Source: Entrophospora sp. SA101
Taxonomy: Eukaryota > Glomeromycota > Glomeromycetes > Entrophosporales > Entrophosporaceae
Assembly: GCA_958430865.1 (NCBI GenBank)
Contig: CAUDNR010000814.1
Coordinates: 1-24,448, forward strand
Length of the DNA: 24,448 nt
Reading direction: 5' to 3'
The number at the start of each line of letters is the position of its first letter. The first letter of the stretch is position 1. Shown here piece by piece: positions 1-9,343 of the stretch. The notes beneath the pieces were generated by a model. The model made no database searches. It saw nothing but the letters and a program-made list of their open reading frames with translations, and had not been told where the DNA came from. The translations under genes and the position numbers were made by a program.

Positions 1-786
1 TGCTACAATTTTTGCCTTGTGTGATGATGCATTGTCATGATGCAACATCAAAGTTTTTACAGTTTTTTTGTTTGTCATTACCTTCCAATTTGAAAATACA
101 TCTGGCAAAATGATATTACTATAGTATTTAGCATTAACTGATTGTCCTTTTGGTACCACAATTCTAGTCACAATCCCTTCTGTTAAAAAAATGCAGAACA
201 TTCGTTTTTTGCTGTTTTGTGCTGTCCTTGTGATTTGTGTTCTGCTTTCACCTTTACTTATCCAAACTTTATTAGCCTCTTTGCTTGAAACTGTAAAGTA
301 GTGAAACCAAGATTCATCACCAGTGACTATGTTATTAAAACCCTTCTCCAAAATTTCTAAAAGCTGTTCAGAAAGTTCAACTCTTTTTTCCTTATTTTCT
401 TCAGTTAAGACATGTGGGACCCATTTTGCACATACTTTTGAAACTTCCAATTCATTATGCAAAATATAATGAATTCTCTCAGTAGAAATACCCATTAATT
501 CCTCTAATGTTTTAATTGATATATGTGAGTCTTCAACAATAAGTTCTTCAATTTCTGCAACATTTTTTGGGGTGACAATTTCTTTTGGGCATCCAGAACG
601 TGAATCATCTTTAATGTTTTCATCACCACTTTCAAATGATTCAATCCAGCGATAAATACTACAAATACTTAGTGCTTTAGGTCCTTCAGCAACCTGCAAT
701 TCCATATGAATTTGATTCGCATTCTTACCATTTTTCCAGCTTACAAAAATGTAGTAACGTTGATGTTCACGATTAAAATTTTCCAT
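1..786 (-). CDS. mariner-family transposase, partial (C-terminus beyond window edge)
   Basis: An ATG at 784-786 (minus strand) opens 262 uninterrupted codons running off the left edge of the window. The N-terminal ~120 residues look like the paired helix-turn-helix DNA-binding part, with a 'YRWIESFESGDENIKDD' segment followed by 'SRSGCPKE', which is typical of mariner/SETMAR-type proteins. The linker motif 'WVPHVL' lies at about residues 122-127. The first catalytic Asp is in 'TGDESWFHYF' (D157) and the second in 'LHHDNASSHKAK' (D251). In mariner DD34D enzymes the third Asp would fall near residue 285, outside the window. The family cuts and pastes its own element at TA dinucleotides. The absence of stops or frameshifts over 786 bases suggests a young, possibly active copy. 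That is inference, since the third catalytic residue and the left end cannot be seen. Confidence 0.9.
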   Translation of the reverse strand, partial: MENFNREHQRYYIFVSWKNGKNANQIHMELQVAEGPKALSICSIYRWIESFESGDENIKDDSRSGCPKEIVTPKNVAEIEELIVEDSHISIKTLEELMGISTERIHYILHNELEVSKVCAKWVPHVLTEENKEKRVELSEQLLEILEKGFNNIVTGDESWFHYFTVSSKEANKVWISKGESRTQITRTAQNSKKRMFCIFLTEGIVTRIVVPKGQSVNAKYYSNIILPDVFSNWKVMTNKKTVKTLMLHHDNASSHKAKIVA

Positions 787-935
787 TTGTTTTTTTAGCA
801 AATTTTTAAATGTCAATAGCTTTATAATTAATGAACAAAATTTAATAATTTTTTTTTTATTTAATAGACAAAAACGACTATTTTCATTTAAAAAAAATCT
901 GTACAAAGTTACACATAAGATTGTCATTTTACAGG

Positions 936-966
936 GCCTGTGACAAAACTTTTCAAATGCCCCACG
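936..966 (-). repeat. probable terminal inverted repeat at the right end of the mariner element
   Basis: Read inward on the minus strand from a TA at 967-968, the sequence begins CGTGGGGCATTTGAAAAGTT. This resembles the ends of some mariner-like elements (GGGGCATT..AAAAGTT). It lies about 150 bp upstream of the transposase ATG, where a mariner terminal repeat is expected. The partner end is outside the window, so the boundary is inferred from the TA and the distance only. Confidence 0.5.
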
Positions 967-1005
967 TATTAAAGCAAAATAATTTTTTATATAATTCATA
1001 AAATA

Positions 1006-1031
1006 CAGTGAGTGAAAAAAGTTTCGGAACA
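1006..1031 (+). repeat. left terminal inverted repeat of a Tc1-like element
   Basis: CAGTGAGTGAAAAAAGTTTC follows a TA dinucleotide at 1004-1005 and has the usual Tc1 terminal form (CAGTG...AAAAGTTT.GGA). It directly precedes the decayed Tc1-type transposase in the expected orientation. I found no matching right end downstream before 2700, so the element has probably lost it. Confidence 0.6.
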
Positions 1032-1682
1032 AAATGTGTGTTTCAAGCAAACACGATTTTCTTTTCAATTGATCAAGATCATAAAACCATAACTACTTTA
1101 TGGGAAAATGGCATTCATGATGCCTGTACTTTGCATGAATTAACTTCTATTCCACTTTCTACAATATATTATTATACTAAAAAACTTAGTAATGGGATTT
1201 CTTTAGATCCTGGACAATGTTCTGAGAGACCCAGAAAAATTTCACCTAAACAATGTTGTCACTTCAGACAACTTGTTTTGAAGAATAAGTTTTCTGCATC
1301 CACTGAACTTGCAAATATTTTAAATAAATATCATTCTAATCTCAATATTAGTAGTTAGTTGTACAGTACTTAATGAGCTTCATAGATTGCAATATTGTTA
1401 CATTGTCCCAAAATCTGTGCCTCTCCTTACCAACCAACACAAACAATGTCATATAGAATTTGCCATAAAATACAGAAGACAAAATTCGAACAAAGTCATT
1501 TTTTCAATGAAACTACATTACAAATGTTCAGAAGTAACCCAAAGTATTTTATAAACCCAGTAGTCAACCTCCACATAAGGTGATGATAAAACATCCATAC
1601 AAAATTCATGCCTGGAGTGCCTTTCTGTAAAAGGCTCAATTTGTTTTTTTTCTTTTTACTATGGATGATTCTTATGCTTATA

Positions 1683-1933
1683 GATGGGTGTCTAAACTAA
1701 ATTATTTAGACAATGCCTAAAATATAAATTAATTTAGACATTTAGATAATCATGGTCTCAATTGTCTAAAATGTTAAAATTGAATTTTTTATTGGATAAT
1801 TTTACTGAACTTTGTGGATTTTGTGTATATATATGTGACTTTTAGTTGTATTCCAAGCAATTCATTACTATTTATATTAATTTGGACATTTAGACATTTT
1901 TGTCTAAATACTATTTGACTTTAGGCACCCATC
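1683..1933. mobile_element. TA-flanked MITE inserted in the Tc1 relic
   Basis: This is a 251-bp element with terminal inverted repeats GATGGGTGTCTAAA (left) and TTTAGGCACCCATC (right), 13 of 14 positions matching. It is flanked by TA on both sides (1681-1682 and 1934-1935). Weaker similarity continues inward (..TATTTAGAC on both ends). The interior holds several more TTTAGACA/TGTCTAAA words in both orientations, so the element can fold on itself. It has no coding capacity. Removing it together with one TA rejoins the flanking transposase relic, which supports it being a later insertion. TA target duplication and short terminal repeats fit a non-autonomous Tc1/mariner-superfamily element. Confidence 0.8.
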
Positions 1934-2132
1934 TATACTTATACCGAAAGATTTTGACTGAAAATCTATTTGACAATGCAAACAAGGTCATGGGAAACTG
2001 TCGGATCTTGTTGATAAAGAGATGGAGATCTTTTATGTGATTATAGCATCCAGCAATTGGTTCATGAAACTACTTCATTGGACAATTTGCGGTCTCCAAA
2101 ATTAAACATGTTGTGTAGTGTTTCAAAAAAAG

Positions 2133-2297
2133 CATTGGAAGATTGGAATTGGCTTCCAATCCTTCGATCTTCCAATGTAACTATTGATCCTTAATTTATC
2201 ACGTGATTAATTTTTGATTGGACCATAATTTTGATGACGTATAAGCCTTCCAATCTTCCGATGCCCTTTGGAATTGGGAAGATTGGAAGTTCCAATG
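2133..2297. mobile_element. double-hairpin (foldback) miniature element, CATTGGAA ends
   Basis: The outer ends are CATTGGAA (2133-2140) and TTCCAATG (2290-2297). Each end forms its own hairpin. The left arms are CATTGGAAGAT (2133-2143) and ATCTTCCAATG (2167-2177). The right arms are CTTCCAATCTTCC (2247-2259) and GGAAGATTGGAAG (2277-2289), a perfect 13-bp match. The centre is plain AT-rich DNA. There is no coding capacity, and I could not define a clear target duplication. A foldback or MITE-type transposable element is the simplest explanation. Confidence 0.6.
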
Positions 2298-3095
2298 ACT
2301 TCCAAGTCTTTTGATCAAATTTGTATGTTTACATAATACTATCCCATAACATGTGAAATATCACTGGTGAAAATATTAGACCTTGTTTGCTTAATAAAAA
2401 ATGGGGAATCGTGCCCTGGATATTTTCTTTTAGTATTGGAATAAAAATTAATAGATTGATCTATACACCCTATTTTTATTATTACACGAAATAAAATTTT
2501 CTAAATTTGGATAATAATAAAATTTTTGGGGGGGTCAATTTTCCTTTTTATGTGTAACAGCTTTTTTCTTCGGAGGTTGTATAGTTATAGCTCCATTTCA
2601 ACGTTAGCGAGTAAAAAGAAAATTTAAATCTGTGTTACATAAATATTGATCATAAACTTAGTAATATACCTGCTATATACCTGCTATGTAACAGGGTATA
2701 TACTGAGATCTTAAAAACTTAGGCGGGAGACAGGATGAAGATTTGGTTTTTGAGTTGAAACTCGGAGATTAGTTATTTTCAAAAACACATGAATTCAAGT
2801 TCATAAAATCATAAACTATGATTCTATCTGGAAAATCCAACAACCTTATCATCTGAAAATACATCTAATATAGATTCTCGTACCACATCAATTGATAATA
2901 ATAATAATTGTTCTTTGATATGCATAGTATATAATCTGTTTATCTGCTTGAAAAAATTCTGTATGTCACAGTCCTTATTGATTCGCATCATTAATAAAAT
3001 GCTAAATGTTCCCATCAAATTGATTCGTACAATTATAAAAAGGCAAGATTCGGATTGATATGTTGATAACATAATGATAATAAAGGAATGTCCCT
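2298..3095. other. AT-rich stretch, no confident gene
   Basis: The only longer frame is an 82-codon ATG frame on the minus strand (3072 to 2824). Its residue mix is not low-complexity, but I recognise no domain in it and see no splice context. A run of seven G residues sits at 2528-2534. Nothing else stands out. Confidence 0.3.
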
Positions 3096-3204
3096 CACGT
3101 GACTCAGATTTTATTTTTGAAAAAAAAAAGATTCTGCTATTTTATGTCAGAATATTCCCAAACTTTTTAAGATTTTGTGGCGGGAACCTCCCTACATATA
3201 AAAG
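3096..3204 (+). promoter_or_regulatory. promoter-like segment upstream of the kinase relic
   Basis: CACGTG lies at 3096-3101 and TATAAAAG at 3197-3204, with a GC-richer GTGGCGGGAACC segment between. The decayed kinase at 3931 lies downstream in the same orientation. This may be the remnant promoter of that kinase. The link is inference from position and motif only. Confidence 0.2.
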
Positions 3205-3930
3205 TAAAATACTTTATAAAAAAGCCTTTTTGACACACTGGTTCATATCATGTATTACCAAGTTACAAATTGCTAAATGGTAATTGCTTTAAGTGTAACA
3301 GTTGGGTTTGGAAAATTTTTACGCCAAAATTCTTTTATCTCACGACTAACAAGTTAATAAGAAATAACTCGTGTAACAAATACTAAATAATTCCGTGTTC
3401 TACAATAATTCAGCGATCTCGACAAGGAATCTTATTATTATATAAATAAAGTAACATTAAAAGAAGTGTCGACTAATTTCTATTTCTTTTAATATTTTTA
3501 TTAGTGAGCGTTTTGATTTTTGATTTTGATTTATTTTTGGTTCTATCCTATTAATTATTTCATCAATTTATATGTCTCTTATTGAGTTTTGTAATAAAGT
3601 AATAGGTCAAGGATAAATCAACAACTTGCGAAAAGGTCCACTGTTGGAAGTAAGCATTTTATTAAATTGAAAATATTGTTATTATTTATTATTATTATTA
3701 TGGTTAAATTACCCTGAAACCTTTGTAGTACAAAAGTTCGCCTGTTTGTTACACGCCATTCAATGCACATTTAATTTAAAATTCGTAAAGAAGTGCATAA
3801 TAATGTTCTGATAAAGAAAGCAGAAAAGATTATTATTTTTCATTAGTTAAAAGAAATAAAAAACTTAATTAAATAATGTAACCTATAAATTGGCAATCCA
3901 AAAAAATTTAACAAGTGTAAATCAACAAAA
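3205..3930 (+). other. AT-rich stretch between promoter-like segment and kinase relic
   Basis: No gene can be supported here. An ATG at about 3572 opens a short frame that stops after 14 codons. It could be a remnant of a first exon of the kinase relic, but the sequence gives no proof. The rest is AT-rich, with ATT runs near 3680-3700. Confidence 0.25.
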
Positions 3931-4303
3931 TACTTTGATGGATTTTGTGAAGGTTATTACTTTACAACCACAGAGTCTTTTTACCACTTGGACATCTGGA
4001 ATTAACATAATCAATGATCTTGTTTAACAATGTCAAATGAAAATCATCTTTGCCAACTTATATTTTAGAATGGATACCTTATCATGATTTTGAAAAAGTA
4101 ACAAAATTAAACCGAAGGAAGGTAAATTTATCCGCTACATGAAGAGGTTATATAATTGATTACAATGAAAATAAACAAGAGTTGATTATTTTGATGCTCA
4201 AATTGTGATATTAAAATATTTAAACAATGCAATCCAGAGAACATTTTTTGATGAGGTTGGTAACTCAAAAAGAAATAACAATGTATTATATAATGTTAAT
4301 TGA
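3931..4303 (+). pseudogene. relic of a protein kinase (N-terminal part only)
   Basis: Short matches to a kinase N-lobe occur in the right order but in changing frames. 'TTWTSGINIINDLV' near 3990 is followed by an in-frame TAA at 4024-4026. 'SSLPTYILEWIPYHDFEKV' near 4045-4100 needs a frame shift relative to the preceding segment. 'SATxRGYIIDYNENKQEL' near 4130-4185 has a TGA where Trp is expected. 'IVILKYLNN' and 'TFFDEVGN' (4203-4262) correspond in position to the beta-3 Lys and the helix C Glu. From memory, 'WTSG..I' and 'EWIPY..F' are hallmark phrases of the large kinase families of Rhizophagus. The glycine-rich loop is lost and no catalytic loop is seen downstream, so only a broken N-terminal part remains. 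Confidence 0.7.
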
Positions 4304-4832
4304 TTTTATTTTATTTAGTAGTCTCATTGATCATATTAAATATTTCTTATAATATAATTCTTTTACGTGTGTGCGTGATTTTTAATTTGTATCATAATTC
4401 TTTATTCTTTACATTAAACGTAGGCAGCCTACGATAAAATGACTTGGATATAAGCCCCAACATCGCGAGTGACTCTTGTTATGTTTCCGTAGTATACCTT
4501 TAAAGTATATTTTACAGGCTCTACCACATAACTCTAAAGGTATTTGAAGGATTGAGATTTTGTTTGATGCATCCAACACGTTTTATTAGTGTATTCCTCA
4601 GCCTGCACCAAGGGTGCTCGCGAGATTTATGGAATGTGACCAGGTTAACATTTTCTTGCAGCCTTGGAATATATTTTTCTAAAACTACCATCGTTTCTGA
4701 CCATGTCATGTATTTTAACCTCGGGGAGCAAAATTACATGATAACAATTTTACACAAGATTACGAATTTTCTTGTATGGGTCGATGAAGACTACATCTTA
4801 TTATTATACGCACATTTCATATTTGTTTTACC
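4304..4832. other. mixed stretch, possibly decayed coding DNA
   Basis: From about 4440 the base composition becomes less AT-rich than the surroundings. Both strands carry open frames: plus 4552-4836 from a non-ATG start, and minus 4709-4521, 62 codons from ATG. I recognise no domain in either and cannot choose a strand. A near-perfect palindrome, CGTAGGCAGCCTACG, lies at 4419-4433. Confidence 0.3.
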
Positions 4833-5096
4833 ATGAATAGAACCTCTTATGCAAGCATAAATGATATAATCTACTTAAACCTCGGCACTTTGGTTATATC
4901 CGGTCATGAAAATTCACACTCTTGGATCAAAAGGAATGATGCCAGCGCTTTATTCTCTTCGACCACTGAAAATTTAGGACCTTGGTTATCATCAACCTTA
5001 ATTTCAAAGGCTTATGAATACATGAGTAGAATTTATCAAGATGATTCATGGTGGCGAAACGACAGTCATATTTTAATTCAGGTATTTTTTACTTGA
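4833..5096 (+). CDS. hypothetical protein or exon, unrecognised
   Basis: An ATG at 4833 opens 87 codons with a balanced residue mix, including many Ser/Thr, four Trp and the stretch 'YEYMSRIYQDDSWWRNDSH'. The composition is less AT-rich than the flanks. The other frames over the same interval are more broken. A possible splice donor (CAG|GTATTT) lies just before the stop, so the frame may be an exon whose partner I cannot find. I recognise no family, signal peptide or membrane segment. It may equally be a remnant of a decayed gene, as the neighbouring kinase relic and transposons suggest. Confidence 0.35.
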   Translation: MNRTSYASINDIIYLNLGTLVISGHENSHSWIKRNDASALFSSTTENLGPWLSSTLISKAYEYMSRIYQDDSWWRNDSHILIQVFFT

Positions 5097-6615
5097 TTAA
5101 TACTTTTGAGGAATGAATAATGACGACTTTCTCTTCCCAATCTGTTTAATTTCTCTCTTGAAGTTTTTTTTTTTGCGGCTGCTTCTCTAACACTATAAGG
5201 AGTGTCAAGAACCATTTGATATCAAGGCCTTTAAATTTTTTTTTATTGATAAAACATTCATTGCATGTCTAGCGAGCATTACATTTTAATAAGGTTTGGA
5301 TTTACTCAGAAATAGGGTAAAGTATAATTTTTAAGAGCTTTCTCAAGTGGAAGATGAAACTACATCTTCTAAAACTCTTCTATATGCCATGTGGTAAAGG
5401 GGAATATGATTTAAATCATGATTTACTGGTGATCAACACCAGTTTTCTTAGAATGGCTTAAGAGGTTGATTGTAACGATGAGTCCCCACACAGTCAGTCA
5501 ACTGAGGAAGATTTTGCATATAATTTTTAAAATTCTTTAATGGATTTCTTTGTAATTAATAAAAAGTAAAATCAAGTGAATTTGTTTTTTCGTCGAAATA
5601 ATTTTGACTTTTTGATTACTTTGGTAAAGATTTACTTGCATTTTTAATATTTTTAAATGCGATTTTTCACATACAATCAACATATTTTTCTTTGATGTCG
5701 CGAAAATCAAAAAGTGAAAAACAAATAATGCAAGAAATCGATGCAATAAAAGTGATTTTTGATTCTTGAAAACCATATTTAAAGAACAAACAACAAAAAT
5801 GGATACTGAATTTAATTTTTCTTTTTAAGTTTCTACAAATTTCTTTAAATAAAAGATATGCTGCAAATGCTACGTAAAAGTGCCAAGGTTGCTACATTAT
5901 TATGATCGAAACTTCCAATTTTAATGTTAAGGTTGTATTTGTCTAAATTATATGCACCTGGAACAGAAAAAATTGTGTAGATCAATGCTTTGTATACGTT
6001 TTTCTTATCAATTGCGCAACGGAATTACTGTCAATCTTATACTAATACTAGTACATTGCCTTACCACACGAATTTTCAGGCCTATAAAAAGAAATCAGAA
6101 ATTTTTAATTAATTTTGAGAATTATTATTATTTGTTACACGAGACATTATATATTTTTATTATGTAGGCTTTTTTTTAATTAATATATAAACAATAGATT
6201 TTTTTCTGTCCCACCAGTAATATCTTTTTATATGAATAATTATTTTATTTTTATTTTTATTTACAACTAACCTCACTCACTCACTTTCTTTCTTCTTTGC
6301 TAAATGAAAAATAAAATAAAATAATCGTATAAAGCAAATAAATTAACTATTAAAAGAGCCAGCAATAAAAACCAAAAAAGCTTTAATCTCAAAGAATAAT
6401 AAGAATAACAATAATAGTATATTATAATAGTATAACAGTAAATATTATACATAATAGTTGTAATTGTATAAACTGCATATCAATACACACTCTCTTGAAA
6501 AATACATTTAAACAAAACTATTTAACGAAACTTTTAAACAAAACTATCGCAGATTATCTGTAGAAGTAACAACGTTTGCAAGAAACGCGCGAGTTGTAAT
6601 AATAATAATAACAAT
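5097..6615. other. AT-rich intergenic region, no supported gene
   Basis: The frames seen here are short or low-complexity, for example 36 codons at about 5354-5461 and 79 codons from a non-cognate or ATG start on the minus strand at 5776-5537. None shows a recognisable domain. The last ~330 bases (from a C/T-rich stretch at about 6274) probably hold the promoter and leader of the gene starting at 6616. Confidence 0.3.
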
Positions 6616-6915
6616 ATGTCGTTGATTAAAAAAATTAAATCTCAGTATGAAATATGGAAGATTAACAAATACACGATTCGTAGAAATTCTATGACACCGG
6701 AATTCGAACAAAAAAATCCCAATTTTTACAAACAAAACTACGTTAACGGAGTTTATCTACACACGGACAGACACAAATCCAGTTCTTCATCTTCATCTTC
6801 ATCTTCGTCGTCTCAATCATCTCATAATAGTTATATAAAAAATATTTCTACGAGCAAAAGAAATAGCAGAGGTCGTAAAATTATTAGATGTAGCGAAACT
6901 TATAACATGAACTAA
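6616..6915 (+). CDS. small basic serine-rich hypothetical protein, 99 aa
   Basis: The single exon starts at the first ATG (6616), after a leader rich in AAT repeats, and ends at TAA. The N-terminal third is basic and helical ('MSLIKKIKSQYEIWKINKYT', then 'IRRNSMTPEFEQ'). A segment 'YVNGVYLHTDR' at about residues 42-52 follows, then twelve consecutive serines (55-66), then a basic C-terminus with 'KRNSRGRKIIR'. No signal peptide or membrane segment is visible. From memory, the pattern of a basic helical start followed by 'Y.NG.Y' resembles small uncharacterised fungal proteins with a 'YVDGEY'-type motif, but I cannot name a family. The serine tract and terminal charges are compatible with phosphorylation and membrane-surface or nucleic-acid binding. 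That is speculation. Confidence 0.6.
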   Translation: MSLIKKIKSQYEIWKINKYTIRRNSMTPEFEQKNPNFYKQNYVNGVYLHTDRHKSSSSSSSSSSSSQSSHNSYIKNISTSKRNSRGRKIIRCSETYNMN

Positions 6916-7440
6916 ATTAATTAAAAATTTGAGGCATTTCGTATTATTATTTAGGGAATTAATTGGTTGATTTTGTTTATTTTGTAAATTTAAAAAATGA
7001 TTTTTATTATTATTATTATATTATTATTATTATTTATTTATTATTCATTATTATTTTATATCATCCATTAATTACTATCAAACAATTATATATAAAATCA
7101 CATGAATTTAGATGTTTATTATCATTTATTTGTCTCTTTGAATCATTCATTCCTTACTTGATTTTTATTTTATTTTTCTTCATTTTTTTTTTCTCTAATT
7201 TTTTTTTTTTCAAAAAAAAAAATAACGATAAACTCAGTTTAAAAGATTCAACTGACGACGACCATTAAAACATTATTAATATTAGTAATAAAAAAAATGT
7301 CACACAAATGTTTTTGTAAAACCCCATTTTCATTTAATATATACATGTGTCAAACAACAATAAAAAAACAAATTCAGTTTAAAACAGCCTAACTATAATT
7401 TTTTTTTGGGTAAGAGTGATGTAAATCTCTCCCTAATATT
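6916..7440. other. low-complexity AT-rich intergenic region
   Basis: Long ATT/TTA runs (about 7000-7060) and T- or A-homopolymers (about 7180-7225) dominate. The open frame across it (about 6963-7268) begins at TTG and encodes only Phe/Ile/Leu/Tyr-rich low-complexity sequence, so I do not call it a gene. The interval holds the 3' end of the small gene upstream and the promoter side of the next gene. Confidence 0.4.
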
Positions 7441-7536
7441 CATTATAAATTCAAATTTATTCAAGTATTTTCTTTTTTTCTTTTTTTCTTTTTTTCCTTC
7501 ACAAACACAATTAAAACATTCTTTTTAATATTAAAA
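7441..7536 (+). promoter_or_regulatory. pyrimidine-rich leader before choline-phosphate cytidylyltransferase
   Basis: A nearly pure C/T tract (about 7467-7500) lies 40-70 bases before the ATG at 7537, followed by an A-rich leader ending AAAAATGG around the start. Such tracts commonly mark transcription start zones of fungal genes. TATAAATT at 7444-7451 could serve as a TATA-like site. No experiment supports the exact start. Confidence 0.35.
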
Positions 7537-9108
7537 ATGGCACAAGTCATTAAAAGAAAAGCTAAAGAGATAGACCGTGGGGCCAATTTAAATAATGATA
7601 ATGATAATATAAATATTAACGATATTAATAATGATAATGACAATTCAAAAGTTGTTTCTTCAAATAATGACACTTCTAATTCAGATGAACTCACTACAAA
7701 TAAAAGGTCAAAAATAAGTAGTAGCGGTAGTAGTAACGAGAACGTTGGTACAACTCCAGTAAAAAATAAAAAATATATATCATCATCATTAGTAATAGAG
7801 AAAATTCCAAGTAAAAAAGATGACGAAGAAATTTTAAATGCTCTACGTAAAAAATATCCGTTCAAAATCAACTCACCGCAAAAAGGAAAGCCGATCCGAA
7901 TTTATTCGGATGGAATATTTGATTTATTCCATCTAGGTCATGCAGAGGCCCTCAAAAAAGCCAAAACTTATTTTTCGGACGTTTACCTATTGGTCGGCGG
8001 TAAGTTAATTTAAAATAGGGGAAGAAAATATCAGAAATAGAGAAATTTTAAATAAATGTTTTGACTTGAATAATAGTATGCAACGATCACGACACCCACC
8101 AAAAAAAGGGGAAGACGGTCATGAACGAGGAGGAGCGTGCACAATCATTGATACATTGCCGGTGGGTTGATGAGGTTATTGTTAATGCACCATGGGTTGT
8201 TACCCAAGAATTTATCGACCAGTACGACGTAAATATCTTTATCTTATTCTCTTTTTCATCATTTCTCTTAAATATTTTATTAATACATTATAATTTATTA
8301 CCATTATTGTTACTATTGTTATTTTATTTAGATTCATTATGTCGCACATGACGCAGAGCCATACCCATCAGGAGACTGTGATGACATTTATGGATTTATA
8401 AAGAGCCAAGGAAAATTTTTGCCGGTAACCCGCACAGAAGGTATCTCCACGTCGGACTTGATAACGAGAATTATCAAGGATTACGATGAGTTCCTCGAAA
8501 GAAACCTGGAAAGAGGCATTTCTCCTAGGGATCTAGGTTTAGGATATTTGAGGGTAAATGAAAATTACTGATAATCATAACTTTGATTATAATAAAACGA
8601 ACAATGTCACCAAGTATAATGCTATTATAATACTAATTATAGGAAAAGGAATATCTTATGAAAAAGTCCATTTCAAAAGTAACTTCAAATATACATCAGA
8701 ATTGGCATGGGACCAAGGAAGAATTAAAAAATGATCTGGCTGAATTGAAAAACGATCTGGCACAGGTCTTTGCTTCGATGTTCAATGGCGAGGGTGTTAT
8801 TGTAAGTTACTCGTTATATATCATCTGTTCTTTAAAATTTTATTTATTTATTTATTTATTTATTTAACACAAATAATAATTTATTTGTTTGTATCTTTTA
8901 ACAGGATAAATTCCTTCGTCTTCGTAAGCCTCGTAGAACATTGAGCAATGGATCAGGAACAAATACCGAGGAAGATGAGCCAATGGCTAATAGAAATGAT
9001 CATAGTGCCTCGGATGAAGATAACCAAGATAATAATACAAGAAGAAGTGCTTCACCAGTCAGAAGGGTTATTGATTATATTACCGGGGAATCACAATATG
9101 ATGCATAA
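7537..9108 (+). CDS. PCT1: choline-phosphate cytidylyltransferase, 5 exons, 399 aa
   Basis: This enzyme makes CDP-choline from CTP and phosphocholine, the regulated step of the Kennedy pathway to phosphatidylcholine. Exons are 7537-7999, 8077-8228, 8332-8553, 8643-8801 and 8905-9108. All introns (77, 103, 89, 103 nt) are GT..AG and keep one frame of 400 codons including the stop. Residues 1-~115 are an Asn/Asp/Ser-rich disordered tail. The catalytic domain follows, with '[20 protein letters not shown]' carrying the HxGH signature (132-135), '[12 protein letters not shown]', '[13 protein letters not shown]', 'HCRWVDEVI', 'YVAHDAEPY' and the '[14 protein letters not shown]' signature (239-252). 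Residues ~280-340 are charged and amphipathic with a repeated 'ELKNDLA', matching the membrane-sensing M domain. The Ser-rich end ('SASPVRR') may be a phosphorylated tail. Length is between the human (~367) and yeast (~424) enzymes. The ethanolamine-phosphate enzyme is excluded because only one cytidylyltransferase domain is present. Confidence 0.95.
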
Positions 9109-9343
9109 TCATGTTATGGCTTTTTTATTTTTATTTTACACATCTATTTTTTCATTATTTTATTTTTTATTTTTTATTTTTATTTTAATCATTAATTGCT
9201 TATCATTATTAATTAAATTAATTAAATTAAAATTATTAATATTTAAAAAAAATTATTTATATTAATATAATATTTTTTAGTACAGAATAAAAAAAAAAAA
9301 TTGTATATATATGTCTAATTTTGAAAAAGAGGGAAATAATAAA

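Larger units (their letters stand above)
1006..2112 (+). pseudogene. decayed Tc1-like transposase
   Basis: Pieces of a Tc1-type transposase appear in the right order but in shifting frames. The helix-turn-helix part (about 1089-1340, around 'ITTLWENGIHDACTLHELT' and 'STIYYYTKKLSNG') is open from a non-ATG frame and ends at a TAG at 1356-1358. Later pieces include 'IEFAIKY..' like sequence near 1450, 'FFNETTLQMFR' near 1500, 'KHPYKIHAW.AF' near 1590 and 'TENLFDNANKVMGN' near 1955. Near 2070 is a remnant of the 'LLDWPS..PDLN' region ('MKLLHWTICGLQN'). The first catalytic Asp of the DDE triad appears as Asn ('FFNETT'), and the stretch expected to carry the second Asp ('QQDND') is unrecognisable. 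A 251-bp MITE splits the coding relic. The copy cannot encode an active enzyme. Confidence 0.8.

Noticed and set aside
6963..7268. 101-codon plus-strand frame
   Set aside because: It starts at TTG and encodes mostly Phe/Ile/Leu/Tyr/Lys from ATT, TTT and AAA runs. It is a composition artefact.
7461..7871. 136-codon minus-strand frame
   Set aside because: It is antisense to exon 1 of the cytidylyltransferase. Its Ser/Leu/Phe-rich product is explained by the Asn/Asp/Ser-rich coding strand.
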